Shown here piece after piece: positions 8,361 through 17,330 of a DNA stretch of 64,000 bases. The stretch is from Lysobacter helvus (GTDB lineage Bacteria > Pseudomonadota > Gammaproteobacteria > Xanthomonadales > Xanthomonadaceae). How positions within the stretch are numbered: position 1 is the first letter of the stretch; the number at the start of each line of letters is the position of its first letter. Where the stretch lies: the NCBI RefSeq assembly GCF_018406645.1, contig NZ_AP024546.1, forward strand, positions 1,550,001 through 1,614,000, in the 5' to 3' direction. Both the position numbers and the translations under genes were made by a program. The notes below the pieces were generated by a model. It had not been told where the DNA came from, ran no database searches, and saw only the letters and a list, made by a program, of their open reading frames with translations.

Positions 8361-8834
8361 TCAGCAAGCCGAAGGACTGCCGTCCGCCGCCGAAGTAATC
8401 CGATCGCGACCAATCAGCACCCATTGTGTGAGCGCGCCCGGCACCGAGCTGACGAACAGAAACACCCAAACGAATCCCGCCGTCGCGCCCGTGCTGGGCG
8501 GCGGGTCTGACCACCCGGACATCGCCCAGAACATCCACGCCGGGACCGGTAACGCCGCCAGTGCAGCAAACACCATGGGCGACGCGATCGACGGCGCACT
8601 CTGACCCAGGAGGTACTTGCCGAATGCCTGGAACCCAATCAGCGCCACGCAACTCAGCACCGACGCGAAGATCGCCATGAACGGCAAGCTGTGAATCAGC
8701 GCGTTATCCGGAGTCCCGTCGGCACTGAAATAGTCATACGTGCACAGCAGCCAGGCTTCCGAGGCGCACGGAATCACGAGTGCGGCCGCCAGCGCCTTGC
8801 CAGCATGCGTTCGTCTTTTCGTCATGGTGCCCAT
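8361..8834 (-). CDS. Four-helix membrane protein
   Basis: Up to 157 aa with a basic N-terminus (MTKRRTHAGK) and four hydrophobic segments at about residues 12-30, 50-67, 84-105 and 118-140. The first segment could act as a signal anchor. The ATG at 8825 is an equally good start, giving 154 aa. No motif ties it to a family. The 110 bp between its stop and the next gene on the same strand hold nothing recognisable. Confidence 0.6.
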   Translation of the reverse strand: MGTMTKRRTHAGKALAAALVIPCASEAWLLCTYDYFSADGTPDNALIHSLPFMAIFASVLSCVALIGFQAFGKYLLGQSAPSIASPMVFAALAALPVPAWMFWAMSGWSDPPPSTGATAGFVWVFLFVSSVPGALTQWVLIGRDRITSAADGSPSAC

Positions 8835-8933
8835 CAGGTGGAAGAGGGCGCCCAGGTTGCCCGCGCCATGTGCGCGGGCAATGTCGGAAACATGAAGTCA
8901 GGGTGAGCTGCTCCTATCGAAGCGCCAACGCCG

Positions 8934-9413
8934 TCAGTGACGCGACCGCATCCGCCCCAACACGATCGCCATCGCCGCCGCACCCAGCGACTGCACCAGC
9001 TGCGGATGCTTGGCGTAGAAGTCGCTCATCTGCTGCACGATGCCGGGGTTGGCTTGTTCGGCCTGCGTCGCGATCTGCTGCACCTGGTCGGTGGACAGTT
9101 GCGTCGCTTGTTCCGGGCTGGAAATGCCCGCCTGCGTCAGCGCCGGATGCGTGGCGCCGCCGCCCAACGCGCCGAGCAACGTACTCAGCATCCCGGTCTT
9201 CTGCTGGTTGTCCGCGTGGCCGAACAGCTGCGCGACCATCTGCGCGAACGGCGGGGTCTGGTCGGACTGGAACGCCGCGTTCATGCCCTGGCTGAGTTCG
9301 TCGGGCGAGGCGTTCTGCGCGATCTGCTGGAACTGGTCGCGCGCTTCCGGCGGCAACGGTGCGCCGCCCTGGCCGGTGATCTGCTGGAGCAGGCTTTCGA
9401 TGGGGTTGCTCAT
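8934..9413 (-). CDS. Conserved hypothetical protein, helical and Gln-rich
   Basis: 159 aa from the ATG at 9413 (MSNPIESLLQQITGQ...), preceded by a GAGGACG ribosome-binding-like sequence; a longer frame upstream lacks coding character. The protein is soluble, helical and rich in Gln and Ala, with a glycine stretch LLGALGGGA in the middle and a hydrophobic C-terminal helix ending in basic residues. The general look is that of YidB/DUF937-like proteins, but the match is impressionistic. Confidence 0.6.
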   Translation of the reverse strand: MSNPIESLLQQITGQGGAPLPPEARDQFQQIAQNASPDELSQGMNAAFQSDQTPPFAQMVAQLFGHADNQQKTGMLSTLLGALGGGATHPALTQAGISSPEQATQLSTDQVQQIATQAEQANPGIVQQMSDFYAKHPQLVQSLGAAAMAIVLGRMRSRH

Positions 9414-9502
9414 GGGTCGTCCTCTGCACCGGGGGGTGCAAGCGGCCACAGCATTGACCCCGCATCGTTCAGATCGTGCGAATGCGCACCAGGCTTCGTC
9501 AC

Positions 9503-11317
9503 TCAGCGGCACCGATAGTCACGAACTGCAACCCGCGTGCATGCATCCGGCGGCCCAAACCGCTCCCAGGCATCCACCCACCCGATGTTGCGCGCGAGTT
9601 CGGGAAATTCCGGCAGCTGCCGCATCGGGGCATCCTCCGGCGACCAGATGCGGAACACGATGCCGGCATCGTCCTGCGACACGCGCCCGCCGAACAACGC
9701 CAGCGCGCGCGAATACTGGTGCAATCGCATCAGCGAGACGACGGCCCACGCAGGCACGACGTCAGGTTTCGTCGCCAGGCAGTCGTCGATGATCTTCAGC
9801 GCGCGCGCCTGCGCATTGGCATCGCCGCCGATGGTGCCCGCCAGCAGCGTGTCGAAGTCCACCGGGCCCGCAGTGCCGCACGGCGTCGGATTCTGCTTCC
9901 ACGTCGCCGCCACCAGTTGCCGCGCCGCAGCGACATCGCCGCGCGCGCGCATGACTTCCCCCAGGCCGGCCTTGGCGAACGACAGTCCGAGCGCATCGGA
10001 CTGCGTGAACAACATCTCCGCCTTGTCCAGGTCGCCCGCATACATGGACTGCGAGGCACGCCAGTTGACCGCATTCGGCAACATCGGATCGATGGCGATC
10101 GCGCGGTCCAGCTCCGCGATGCCTTGCTTCGTGTAACCGGTGACGATGAACCATTGCCCCAGGTACATGTGCGCCGACGCGTCCTGCGGTTGCATCTGCA
10201 CCGCGCGATCGAGATAAGTGCGTGCCTCGGTGAAGCGCCGTTCCATGCGCCACAGTTCCAGGCCCAGCGCGTACACCGGTTCGGCCAGCGTCGGGTCCAT
10301 CGCCATGGCCGCACGCGCGTGTTGCTCGGCTTGCCGACCGCGATCCGGGTCACGGACGTTCACCGTCATCTGCGCCAGCGCCAGCCGTGCATGCGCGCGC
10401 GCGAATTTCGGATCCAGCGCGATGGCCTGCTCCAGCCACGCGATCGCCTCCTTCGCATGCGCGTAGTCACGCTTGTTCATGACGTCGGTGGCGCGCAGGT
10501 ACAGCTGGTAGGCCTCGGGGCTGGTGGTCGATTCGGCCACCAACTGCGACTTCTGCTCCCCGATCAACGTCACCTGCAGTGCGTCCGCGATCGCATGCGC
10601 GATCTGGTCCTGCAACTTGAAGACATCCGACAGGTCGCCGTCGAACTGCTTCGACCACAGGTGCATGCCGTCCTTGCTGCGCACGAGTTGCGCGGTGATG
10701 CGCACGCGATTGCCCTGCGTGCGCACCGATCCCTCCAGCACATGCGCGACACCCAGCGCCTGGCCGATCGTGCGCAGGTCCACGTTGCGTCCCTTGTACG
10801 AGAACGACGACGTCCGCCCCGCGACGCGCAAGTCACGGATCTGCGCGAGCGCGTTGAGGATCTCCTCCGACATGCCGTCGGAGAAATATTCCTGGTCGTG
10901 CTTCGGGCTGAGGTCGGTGAAGGCGAGCACCGCGATCGACTTGTCGTCGACGATCGGCGCGGGCTTGGCGTCGACCACCGCTTGCCCCGGCCGCACGCTG
11001 GGCTGCCCGACGAAGTACCAGCCCACAGCCAGCGCCGCGAGCCCGAGCGCGACGGCGATGACGCGCTTGTTCCCCACCGGCGACGCATCCAGCCGCATGC
11101 CCTCGGGCGTGAGGTCGAGCACCCACGTCAGCACGAGGGCGATCGGGAAGCCGAGCAACGCCATGAGGATGAAGACGCGCAGCGCCCAAGGCGGGGCGTC
11201 GAACGCGGGGAGGACGATGCTAGCCGCCTGCACGGCCACCCATGCCGACACCAGGTAGACGGCGCCGACCTTGATGACCTTGCGCCGCTTCAGTTCGGCG
11301 AACAGATTGCCGCTCAT
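9503..11317 (-). CDS. Membrane-anchored TolB-N-like / TPR protein
   Basis: 604 aa from the ATG at 11317 (MSGNLFAELKRRKV...). Three hydrophobic helices lie at about residues 15-35, 42-65 and 83-101. A domain of the type found beside adenylate cyclases and CadC-like regulators follows (KSIAVLAFTDLSP...FSDGMSEEILNAL, about residues 125-245). The C-terminal half is tetratricopeptide repeats. Proteins of this build are common in Xanthomonadaceae, where the N-terminal part may carry or accompany a signalling domain; here there is no cyclase or DNA-binding domain. It is probably a scaffold in a membrane-linked signalling route. A longer start in the same frame adds only low-quality residues. Confidence 0.75.
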   Translation of the reverse strand: MSGNLFAELKRRKVIKVGAVYLVSAWVAVQAASIVLPAFDAPPWALRVFILMALLGFPIALVLTWVLDLTPEGMRLDASPVGNKRVIAVALGLAALAVGWYFVGQPSVRPGQAVVDAKPAPIVDDKSIAVLAFTDLSPKHDQEYFSDGMSEEILNALAQIRDLRVAGRTSSFSYKGRNVDLRTIGQALGVAHVLEGSVRTQGNRVRITAQLVRSKDGMHLWSKQFDGDLSDVFKLQDQIAHAIADALQVTLIGEQKSQLVAESTTSPEAYQLYLRATDVMNKRDYAHAKEAIAWLEQAIALDPKFARAHARLALAQMTVNVRDPDRGRQAEQHARAAMAMDPTLAEPVYALGLELWRMERRFTEARTYLDRAVQMQPQDASAHMYLGQWFIVTGYTKQGIAELDRAIAIDPMLPNAVNWRASQSMYAGDLDKAEMLFTQSDALGLSFAKAGLGEVMRARGDVAAARQLVAATWKQNPTPCGTAGPVDFDTLLAGTIGGDANAQARALKIIDDCLATKPDVVPAWAVVSLMRLHQYSRALALFGGRVSQDDAGIVFRIWSPEDAPMRQLPEFPELARNIGWVDAWERFGPPDACTRVAVRDYRCR

Positions 11318-11481
11318 GCGTCCGTTCGTCCCCGGTCCGTCCCTGTGGTTACGCCAGAGCCGGCCGGCAACGGCCATGGCGTGAGGATCGGCCCGACGGC
11401 ACCGCGTTTTGCCCACCGGGACGATGCGGCGCGCCGCCGGCCAGTGACAGGCTTTCGCGCACTCGAAGCCGGAGGAGTGCC

Positions 11482-11811
11482 ATGTCGGATGCCAACGATG
11501 CGATGGACCAGTTCGTCCTGAATTTCCACCAGTCCCTCGACGCCCTCGAGGCCGAATACGACGCCGCGATGGCCGACGCGAAGCGCGCGGGCCCGATGGT
11601 GACGTTCGAACGCGTGCATTCCATCCGCGAACGCGGGCGCGCGCTGGAGGACCAGTTGTATGCGCTGGCGTTGCGGATCAACGGCGGCGTGGGTGCGGCG
11701 GCATTTGCACCGGACATGGAAAAGCGCGCCGCGGATGCGCGCTTCGTGTCGAAGGTGCGGCGCCTGGTGCGGGCGATGGTGGGGGATTCGGCGCGGGGGA
11801 CGCGGCAGTAA
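11482..11811 (+). CDS. Hypothetical helical protein
   Basis: 109 aa, soluble, almost entirely alpha-helical and charged, with a GGAGG ribosome-binding site directly upstream of the ATG. It reads like a small coiled-coil protein (leucine/alanine spacing through residues 5-80). It is divergent from the TPR gene on the left, with about 165 bp between the two starts in which a promoter for each could lie. No family recognised. Confidence 0.6.
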   Translation: MSDANDAMDQFVLNFHQSLDALEAEYDAAMADAKRAGPMVTFERVHSIRERGRALEDQLYALALRINGGVGAAAFAPDMEKRAADARFVSKVRRLVRAMVGDSARGTRQ

Positions 11812-11829
11812 GGGTGTGCGTGACGCCTG

Positions 11830-12243
11830 CTACGCCGTACGTTCGGCCAGCAACCACGCCACCGCCTGCACCCGGTCATCGAACTGCCGGAACACGAATC
11901 CACCCTGCGTCAGCACTTCATTCGTCTGCACCTGCACGTCGGTCGGCGCATTGACCAACGCCACGCGCGCATCGGTGGTGAATGCCAGCCGCCCCATGCG
12001 CGCGCCGAATTCCGCGACGGCCTTCGGCTCCGGCGTCGCGATCGGCCACGCCGACGTGTAATTGATCAGCAAGCGCCGGAACCCACCGGCCGGCGTCATC
12101 CGCCCCAGCGCATCGATCGTGCCGATGCGGAAGTCGTAGCTGACTTCGCCCGCGTAGCGCACTTCGATGATGTCGCTGTTCGGCAGGTACTTGATCGTAC
12201 GACTGCGCGCGGGCGGCAACGCGCCCGTGTCCTGTTCGTCCAT
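11830..12243 (-). CDS. STAS/SpoIIAA-like hypothetical protein
   Basis: 137 aa, soluble, with alternating short beta and alpha segments (IIEVRYAGEVSYDF..., GFRRLLINYTSAW..., RVALVNAPTDVQVQTNEV). The spacing resembles STAS or SpoIIAA-like folds that bind small molecules or partner kinases. It is convergent with the helical protein on the left, with 18 bp between the stops. The fold assignment is tentative. Confidence 0.6.
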   Translation of the reverse strand: MDEQDTGALPPARSRTIKYLPNSDIIEVRYAGEVSYDFRIGTIDALGRMTPAGGFRRLLINYTSAWPIATPEPKAVAEFGARMGRLAFTTDARVALVNAPTDVQVQTNEVLTQGGFVFRQFDDRVQAVAWLLAERTA

Positions 12244-12306
12244 GCTGGCGACCCCCTGGTCCCGCCCCCCCTGAGGGCGTGGACGGGAGTATGCCCCCTC
12301 GGTCGG

Positions 12307-12969
12307 TCAGGCGCCCGTGACTGCGTCCCACGCGCGCGCATCCAGCGCTTCCAGCGTACGCAGCCGCATGTCGGCGATGGCGTAGCGCGGATCTGCGGCC
12401 TGCGCCGCCTCCGGCACGGCGATGCAGCGCATGCCCGCCGCCTTCGCCGCGATCACGCCGTTCACCGAATCCTCGAAGACCACGCAGTCGCCGGGCACGA
12501 TGCCCAACATCCGCGCCGCGCTGAGGAACACCGCGGGATCCGGTTTCCCGCGCGCTTCCGATTCCGCCGAATGCACGACGTCGAACAACGCGGCGATCCC
12601 GAGCCTTTGCAACGCCGCGTGGATGATCGCGTCGGACGTCGCCGATGCGATCGCCAAACCTTCGACGCGTGATCGCGCGAAGCGCACCGCGTCGACCGCA
12701 CCCGGCAATGCTTTCGCACGCGACGCCACGCGTTCGGCCACCAACGTGCCGAGGCGTTGCGCGATCTCGTCGCGCGTGGGGCCTTCCCAAGGTTGGTACT
12801 GCCACCAGTGCGCAACGACTTCATCCAACCGGAAGCCTTGCGTACTCGCCCCCATCTCCGGCGTCAGCTTGATACCGACCGACCCGAACACCTCGCACTC
12901 GGTCTCGAACCAGATCGCCTCCGAGTCGATGAGCAGTCCGTCCAGGTCGAAGATGGCGGCTCGCAGCAT
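12307..12969 (-). CDS. HAD-superfamily sugar phosphatase (HxpB/YniC-like)
   Basis: 220 aa from the ATG at 12969 (MLRAAIFDLDG...); an ATG six codons upstream is also possible. All four HAD motifs are present: FDLDGLLIDS (nucleophile and acid Asp), the Ser/Thr of ASATSD, Lys in GKPDP, and the acidic EDSVNG. The helical cap of about 65 residues after motif I is that of the beta-phosphoglucomutase / 2-deoxyglucose-6-phosphatase group. The likely role is dephosphorylation of hexose or hexitol phosphates in the cytoplasm. It is divergent from the DUF3892 gene. Confidence 0.88.
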   Translation of the reverse strand: MLRAAIFDLDGLLIDSEAIWFETECEVFGSVGIKLTPEMGASTQGFRLDEVVAHWWQYQPWEGPTRDEIAQRLGTLVAERVASRAKALPGAVDAVRFARSRVEGLAIASATSDAIIHAALQRLGIAALFDVVHSAESEARGKPDPAVFLSAARMLGIVPGDCVVFEDSVNGVIAAKAAGMRCIAVPEAAQAADPRYAIADMRLRTLEALDARAWDAVTGA

Positions 12970-13077
12970 TTGCGCTCCCCGTTGCATGACTTTCCGAGAA
13001 TTATTCCTACGCCGATCGCGCCCGACGCAGCATGCTCCCTACGTTACAACGGGTGTCCGCAAGGCAAGGGGAGCCGC

Positions 13078-13350
13078 GTGCCCGACACCGTCAAGGTCAC
13101 CTGCATCAACACGCGCGAGTTCGGCAGCGCCGACGGGCGCATCTCGCATGTCGGCGGCTGGGGGTGGAAGTTCACCCAGGAAGAAACCATCGACCACATC
13201 GAGACCGGGCGCCTGCGCTGCTACATCAACGTGCTCGGCGAGGACGTCTGGATCGTGGTGGCCACGCGCAACGGGCGGAAATACCTGCGGACCGAGATCG
13301 ACGACGAGGACTCCAACGCGCTCCTCAACCTGCCGGAGTGCCCCGCGTAG
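13078..13350 (+). CDS. DUF3892 family protein
   Basis: 90 aa starting at a GTG (13078) with AAGGGGA upstream; no ATG is available in this frame near the coding part. It carries the DUF3892 features: GGWGWKFTQEETIDHIETG, then a short beta stretch and WIVVATRNGRKYLRTE. This is a small cytoplasmic protein of unknown function, widespread in bacteria and often next to stress genes. Confidence 0.75.
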   Translation: MPDTVKVTCINTREFGSADGRISHVGGWGWKFTQEETIDHIETGRLRCYINVLGEDVWIVVATRNGRKYLRTEIDDEDSNALLNLPECPA

Positions 13351-13422
13351 GCCAAGCGGCTGTCCGATCCCCGGGCCCGCCGCCGTTGCGTGAGGAACAC
13401 CCCTCCCGCCAAGGCCCGCCCC

Positions 13423-13917
13423 ATGTCCACGTCCATCGCCCGCCTGTCCGCCGCGCTGCTCGCCTGCGCCTTGCTCCCGGCCGGCGCGTGCATGGCGCAG
13501 CAGGCCACGCCCATGTCCGCCAAGCCGGCCGAGGCACCCGCCGCAGCCGCCGCGCCCGCGGCCGCACCGGCGCCGCCAACCGCCGCCAGTCGCTTCGCCA
13601 TCCTCGACGCCAATCACGACGGCGTGCTCAGCCAGTACGAATACGACAGCGACGCGGTGCTCGAAGCGCTCGACACCAACCACGACGATCTGATTTCCGC
13701 CGACGAGTTCCAGGTGTTCCTGGGCGACAAGGCGCAGGGCGCGCCGGATGCGGCCTACCGCATCAGCATCGCGGACACCGATGGCGACGGGAAGTTATCG
13801 GACGCCGAGCTGCGCCGCGGCCTGAAGATCCGCTTCGACTGGCTCGACGCCAACAAGGACGGCAACGTGGACCTGGACGAACTGAAGGCAGGCTTCGGCG
13901 TACCGATGCTGCATTAA
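13423..13917 (+). CDS. Secreted EF-hand calcium-binding protein
   Basis: 164 aa from the ATG at 13423 with a signal peptide ending near ACMA-QQ, an Ala/Pro-rich linker, then four EF-hand-like loops: DANHDGVLSQYE, DTNHDDLISADE, DTDGDGKLSDAE and DANKDGNVDLDE. All four keep acidic residues at loop positions 1, 3 and 12, so calcium binding is likely. It is exported to the periplasm or beyond. The stop overlaps the convergent downstream gene's stop by 4 bp. Confidence 0.85.
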   Translation: MSTSIARLSAALLACALLPAGACMAQQATPMSAKPAEAPAAAAAPAAAPAPPTAASRFAILDANHDGVLSQYEYDSDAVLEALDTNHDDLISADEFQVFLGDKAQGAPDAAYRISIADTDGDGKLSDAELRRGLKIRFDWLDANKDGNVDLDELKAGFGVPMLH

Positions 13918-14219
13918 GCGGCGGGTTCGTCGGGCGCACCGATCTCGAGCGTGTGCGTCCAGCCCGGCAGCCCCACCTTCGCCAGGTATTTCACGAGCGC
14001 TTCGACGCCGTAATACGTGACCTTGCCGTTGGGCTGCATGTACGCCAGCGCGGACTGGTCCACCTTCAGGCCGTTCGCGCGCGCCTGCTTCGTCAGCTTC
14101 TGCAGCAGCAGCCCATTGTCGGCGTTGGTGTTGGAATCGGCGTGCGCATCGAACACCACGTAGTCGATCCAGCCGCCTTCCGTATTCTTGTCGCGCAGGT
14201 GCGCGAAGTTCACTTTCAT
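13914..14219 (-). CDS. Hypothetical protein
   Basis: 101 aa from the ATG at 14219 (MKVNFAHLRDKN...), which has a GGAGGATC ribosome-binding sequence upstream; the longer frame is not protein-like. Soluble, with a beta-rich first half (IDYVVFDAHADS) and a helical middle. Not recognised; it is convergent with the EF-hand gene. Confidence 0.6.
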   Translation of the reverse strand: MKVNFAHLRDKNTEGGWIDYVVFDAHADSNTNADNGLLLQKLTKQARANGLKVDQSALAYMQPNGKVTYYGVEALVKYLAKVGLPGWTHTLEIGAPDEPAA

Positions 14220-14247
14220 GGTCGTGATCCTCCCGGAGGCGGCTAGC

Positions 14248-14619
14248 TTAATGCCGCGTGGCCGGTATCTGGGGCGCGCGCCACATCTTGAGTGCAACGA
14301 CGACACCGACGAACGCGAACACCAGGCCCAGCGCGATGCTGGAGGTCAGCGTCCGTGCGCCGGCATGCAGGTCGTAGCCGATCATGATCGCGCCGATCAC
14401 CAGGAAGTACATCGGGGTGAGCGACCGCAGCGAGCGCTGTGTCCCTTGCATCCGTTGGCAGTGGAGCCACAACGCGTGCGCATCGCTGACCTCCGCTTCA
14501 TGCGATCCGCGGCAGGCAAGCCCGAATCCGAGATCGGCCGCGCACGCCGGGCACAGGCCCTTCGCGCAATGCTTGCATAGGCCGATGGCGGCCGTGCCGG
14601 CGTGTTGGAAGCAGTCCAT
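14248..14619 (-). CDS. Zinc-ribbon (B-box-like) membrane protein
   Basis: 123 aa. The N-terminus has a Cys/His array (CFQH, CKHCAKGLCPACA, ACRGSH) like the short B-box-type zinc fingers of bacterial membrane proteins. Two transmembrane helices follow at about residues 69-87 and 92-112. The zinc-binding part is presumably cytoplasmic. Function unknown. Confidence 0.65.
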   Translation of the reverse strand: MDCFQHAGTAAIGLCKHCAKGLCPACAADLGFGLACRGSHEAEVSDAHALWLHCQRMQGTQRSLRSLTPMYFLVIGAIMIGYDLHAGARTLTSSIALGLVFAFVGVVVALKMWRAPQIPATRH

Positions 14620-14740
14620 CGCAGTTCCTCGATCCCGTGATCCGTCTCGTCGGCGGCTAGCCTAACGCCCGGCGCCGCGCTGCGCATGGCTCGGTACAGG
14701 GGCCGGGCGTAAAGTAGCGCCGTCGCGATCCCCCAGGAAC

Positions 14741-16516
14741 TTGACGTTGCGAACTCCCAACGGCGGCCCCGCCCAACCCGCGCGTCGCCGCTTCGTGCAA
14801 GGCCTGGCCGCCGGCGGCGCCGTGGCCGGCCTCGGCCTGTGGCCACGCGCGAGTTACGCGCTGCAAGGCGCGGGCCTGCCTTCCGTCCTGTCCGGCACGC
14901 AGTTCGACCTGTCGATCGGCGAAACGCCGATGAACTTCACCGGCCGCACGCGCACGGCGATCACCGTCAACGGATCGTTGCCCGCGCCGCTGCTGCGCTG
15001 GCGCGAAGGCACCACGGTGGACTTGCGCGTGTCGAACGCGCTGCCGATGCATTCCGTGCATGGCCACGAGACCTCGATCCACTGGCACGGCATCCTGCTG
15101 CCCGCCAACATGGACGGCGTGCCGGGCATCAGCTTCGACGGCATCCATCGCGGCGAGACGTACGCGTATCGCTTCGACGTGAAGCAATCCGGCACGTACT
15201 GGTACCACAGCCATTCGGCGTACCAGGAACAGGTGGGGCTGTACGGCCCGCTGATCATCGATCCGATCGAACCCGCACCGTTCGCATTCGACCGCGATTA
15301 CGTGGTGATGCTGACGGACTGGACGGACCTGGATCCGGCGGCGTTGTTCGCGCGCCTCAAGAAGATGCCGGGCTACGACAACTACTACAAGCGCACGCTC
15401 GGCGACTTCATGCGCGATGCGCGCCGCGATGGCCTCGCGGAAACCATCGAAGACCGCAAGCTCTGGGGCGCGATGCGCATGACGCCCACCGACCTCGCCG
15501 ACGTCAACGCGAACACCTACACCTACCTGTTGAACGGCACCACGTCGCTCGGCAACTGGACGGGCCTGTTCCGTTCCGGCGAGAAGGTGCGCCTGCGTTT
15601 CATCAACGGCGCATCGATGACGTACTTCGACGTGCGCATCCCCGGCTTGAAGATGACGGTGGTCGCCGCCGATGGCCAGTACGTGCACCCGGTGACGGTC
15701 GACGAATTCCGCATCGCGACCGCGGAAACCTTCGACGTGATCGTGGAGCCCAGCGGGCAGGACGCGTTCACCATCTTCGCGCAGGACATGGGCCGCACCG
15801 GTTACGTCAGCGGCACGCTCGCCGTGCGCGAAGGCTTGCGCGCGCCGGTGCCGGCGGTGGAGGCACGGCAGATCCTGTCGATGGCGGACATGGGGCACGG
15901 TGCGGCGGCGCACGACATGGCCGGCATGGACATGGCCGGCATGGACCACGCCGCGATGGGCCACGCCGCGATGGGCCACGCAATGCCTGCCGCGCAACAC
16001 CATCCCGCCAGCGAATCGCACAACCCGTTCGTCGACATGCAGGCGGCTTCGCCGACGCCGAAGCTCGACGACCCCGGCATCGGCCTGCGCGACAACGGCC
16101 GCACGGTGCTCACGTATTCGATGCTGCGCAGCGTGTTCGACGATCCAGACGGCCGCGATCCCGGCCGCGACATCGAGCTGCACCTCACCGGCCACATGGA
16201 ACGCTTCACGTGGGGCTTCAACGGGCAGAAGTTCTCGCAGGCGGAACCGCTGCGGTTCAACTACGGCGAACGCCTGCGCATCGTGTTGGTCAACGACACG
16301 ATGATGACGCACCCGATCCACCTGCACGGCATGTGGAGCGACCTGGAAGACGCCGACGGCAACTTCCACGTGCGCAAGCACACCATCGACATGCCGCCCG
16401 GCAGCAGGCGCAGCTATCGCGTTCGCGCCGATGCGCTCGGTGGCTGGGCATATCACTGCCACCTGCTGTTCCACATGGAAGCCGGGATGATGCGCGAAGT
16501 GCGGGTGGACGAATGA
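14741..16516 (+). CDS. copA: Copper resistance multicopper oxidase CopA
   Basis: 591 aa, a periplasmic multicopper oxidase that oxidises or sequesters Cu(I). A twin-arginine signal (RRRFVQGLAAG) leads. The copper ligands are all present: HWHG (114-117), WYHSH, the HPIHLHGMW cluster near residue 525 and the HCHLLFHMEAGM type-1 motif at the C-terminus. A Met/His-rich insert of MAGMD and HAAMG repeats lies at about residues 391-414, the CopA copper-binding segment. The start is TTG; the TTG at 14747 has better spacing to the AGGA upstream than the one at 14741. copB follows with a 4-bp overlap. Confidence 0.95.
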   Translation: MTLRTPNGGPAQPARRRFVQGLAAGGAVAGLGLWPRASYALQGAGLPSVLSGTQFDLSIGETPMNFTGRTRTAITVNGSLPAPLLRWREGTTVDLRVSNALPMHSVHGHETSIHWHGILLPANMDGVPGISFDGIHRGETYAYRFDVKQSGTYWYHSHSAYQEQVGLYGPLIIDPIEPAPFAFDRDYVVMLTDWTDLDPAALFARLKKMPGYDNYYKRTLGDFMRDARRDGLAETIEDRKLWGAMRMTPTDLADVNANTYTYLLNGTTSLGNWTGLFRSGEKVRLRFINGASMTYFDVRIPGLKMTVVAADGQYVHPVTVDEFRIATAETFDVIVEPSGQDAFTIFAQDMGRTGYVSGTLAVREGLRAPVPAVEARQILSMADMGHGAAAHDMAGMDMAGMDHAAMGHAAMGHAMPAAQHHPASESHNPFVDMQAASPTPKLDDPGIGLRDNGRTVLTYSMLRSVFDDPDGRDPGRDIELHLTGHMERFTWGFNGQKFSQAEPLRFNYGERLRIVLVNDTMMTHPIHLHGMWSDLEDADGNFHVRKHTIDMPPGSRRSYRVRADALGGWAYHCHLLFHMEAGMMREVRVDE

Positions 16517-17313
16517 AGCGGCTCGCGCTGGCGCTCCTGTGTTGCGTCGCGCTCGATGCGATGGCGCAGGACCATTCGCATCACATGATGCCGATGCCGA
16601 TGCCTGCACCCACGACGGGCGAGCAACCGAAGACGCCGATCCCCGCATTGACGGACGCCGATCGCGCCGCGGCCAAACCGCCGATGGCCGACCACCCGGA
16701 GCATGACAACGCGATCCAGTCCTTCGTCCAGTTCAACCGCCTCGAAGGCTTCGACGGCGGCCTCGAATGGCAAGGCCAGGCGTGGATCGGCACCGACACC
16801 GACAAGCTCTGGCTGCGCAGCGAAGGCGAGCGCATCGACGAACGCACCGAAGCCGCCGACCTGGAAGTGCTGTACGGCAAGCCGATCGCGCGCTGGTGGG
16901 ATCTCGTCGCGGGCGTGCGCCACGATTTCAAACCCGGCGCGTCGCAGGATTGGGCCGCCATCGGCGTCACGGGCACCACGCCGTACAAGATCGAACTGGA
17001 AGCGACGGCGTACATCGGCGCCTCCGGCCGCACCGCCGCGCGCATCGAAGCCGAATACGAAGCGCTGCTCACCAATCGCCTCATCCTGCAGCCGCTCGTC
17101 GAACTCAACCTCAACGGCAAGGACGATCCCGCGCGCCATGTGGGCGCGGGGTTGAGCACCGCCGAAGCCGGCCTGCGGTTGCGTTACGAAGTGACGCGCC
17201 AGTTCGCGCCGTACATCGGCGTGGTGTACGAGCGCGCGTTCGGCGACACTGCGGACCTGCGGCACGACGCAAGCGATACGCGCGTGGTCGCAGGGTTCCG
17301 GATCTGGTTCTGA
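16513..17313 (+). CDS. copB: Copper resistance protein B, outer membrane
   Basis: 266 aa; the ATG overlaps the copA stop (ATGA). A signal peptide ends near DAMA-QD, followed by a His/Met-rich segment (HSHHMMPMPMP) typical of CopB. The rest is a beta-barrel-like domain with alternating short strands, ending in FRIWF with a C-terminal aromatic residue as in outer-membrane proteins. It works with CopA to retain copper outside the cytoplasm. The full-length family pattern is present. Confidence 0.92.
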   Translation: MKRLALALLCCVALDAMAQDHSHHMMPMPMPAPTTGEQPKTPIPALTDADRAAAKPPMADHPEHDNAIQSFVQFNRLEGFDGGLEWQGQAWIGTDTDKLWLRSEGERIDERTEAADLEVLYGKPIARWWDLVAGVRHDFKPGASQDWAAIGVTGTTPYKIELEATAYIGASGRTAARIEAEYEALLTNRLILQPLVELNLNGKDDPARHVGAGLSTAEAGLRLRYEVTRQFAPYIGVVYERAFGDTADLRHDASDTRVVAGFRIWF

Positions 17314-17330
17314 CTGACGAGACTTCCCCC

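Noticed and set aside
9476-11521. Long plus-strand open frame opposite the TPR protein
   Set aside because: Same pattern of GC-driven antisense frame. The minus strand encodes a recognisable TolB-like/TPR protein.
14657-16648. Long minus-strand open frame (over 600 codons) across copA
   Set aside because: High-GC shadow of copA: composition is Arg/His/Val-rich with no motif, and the plus strand has all the copper-oxidase motifs.
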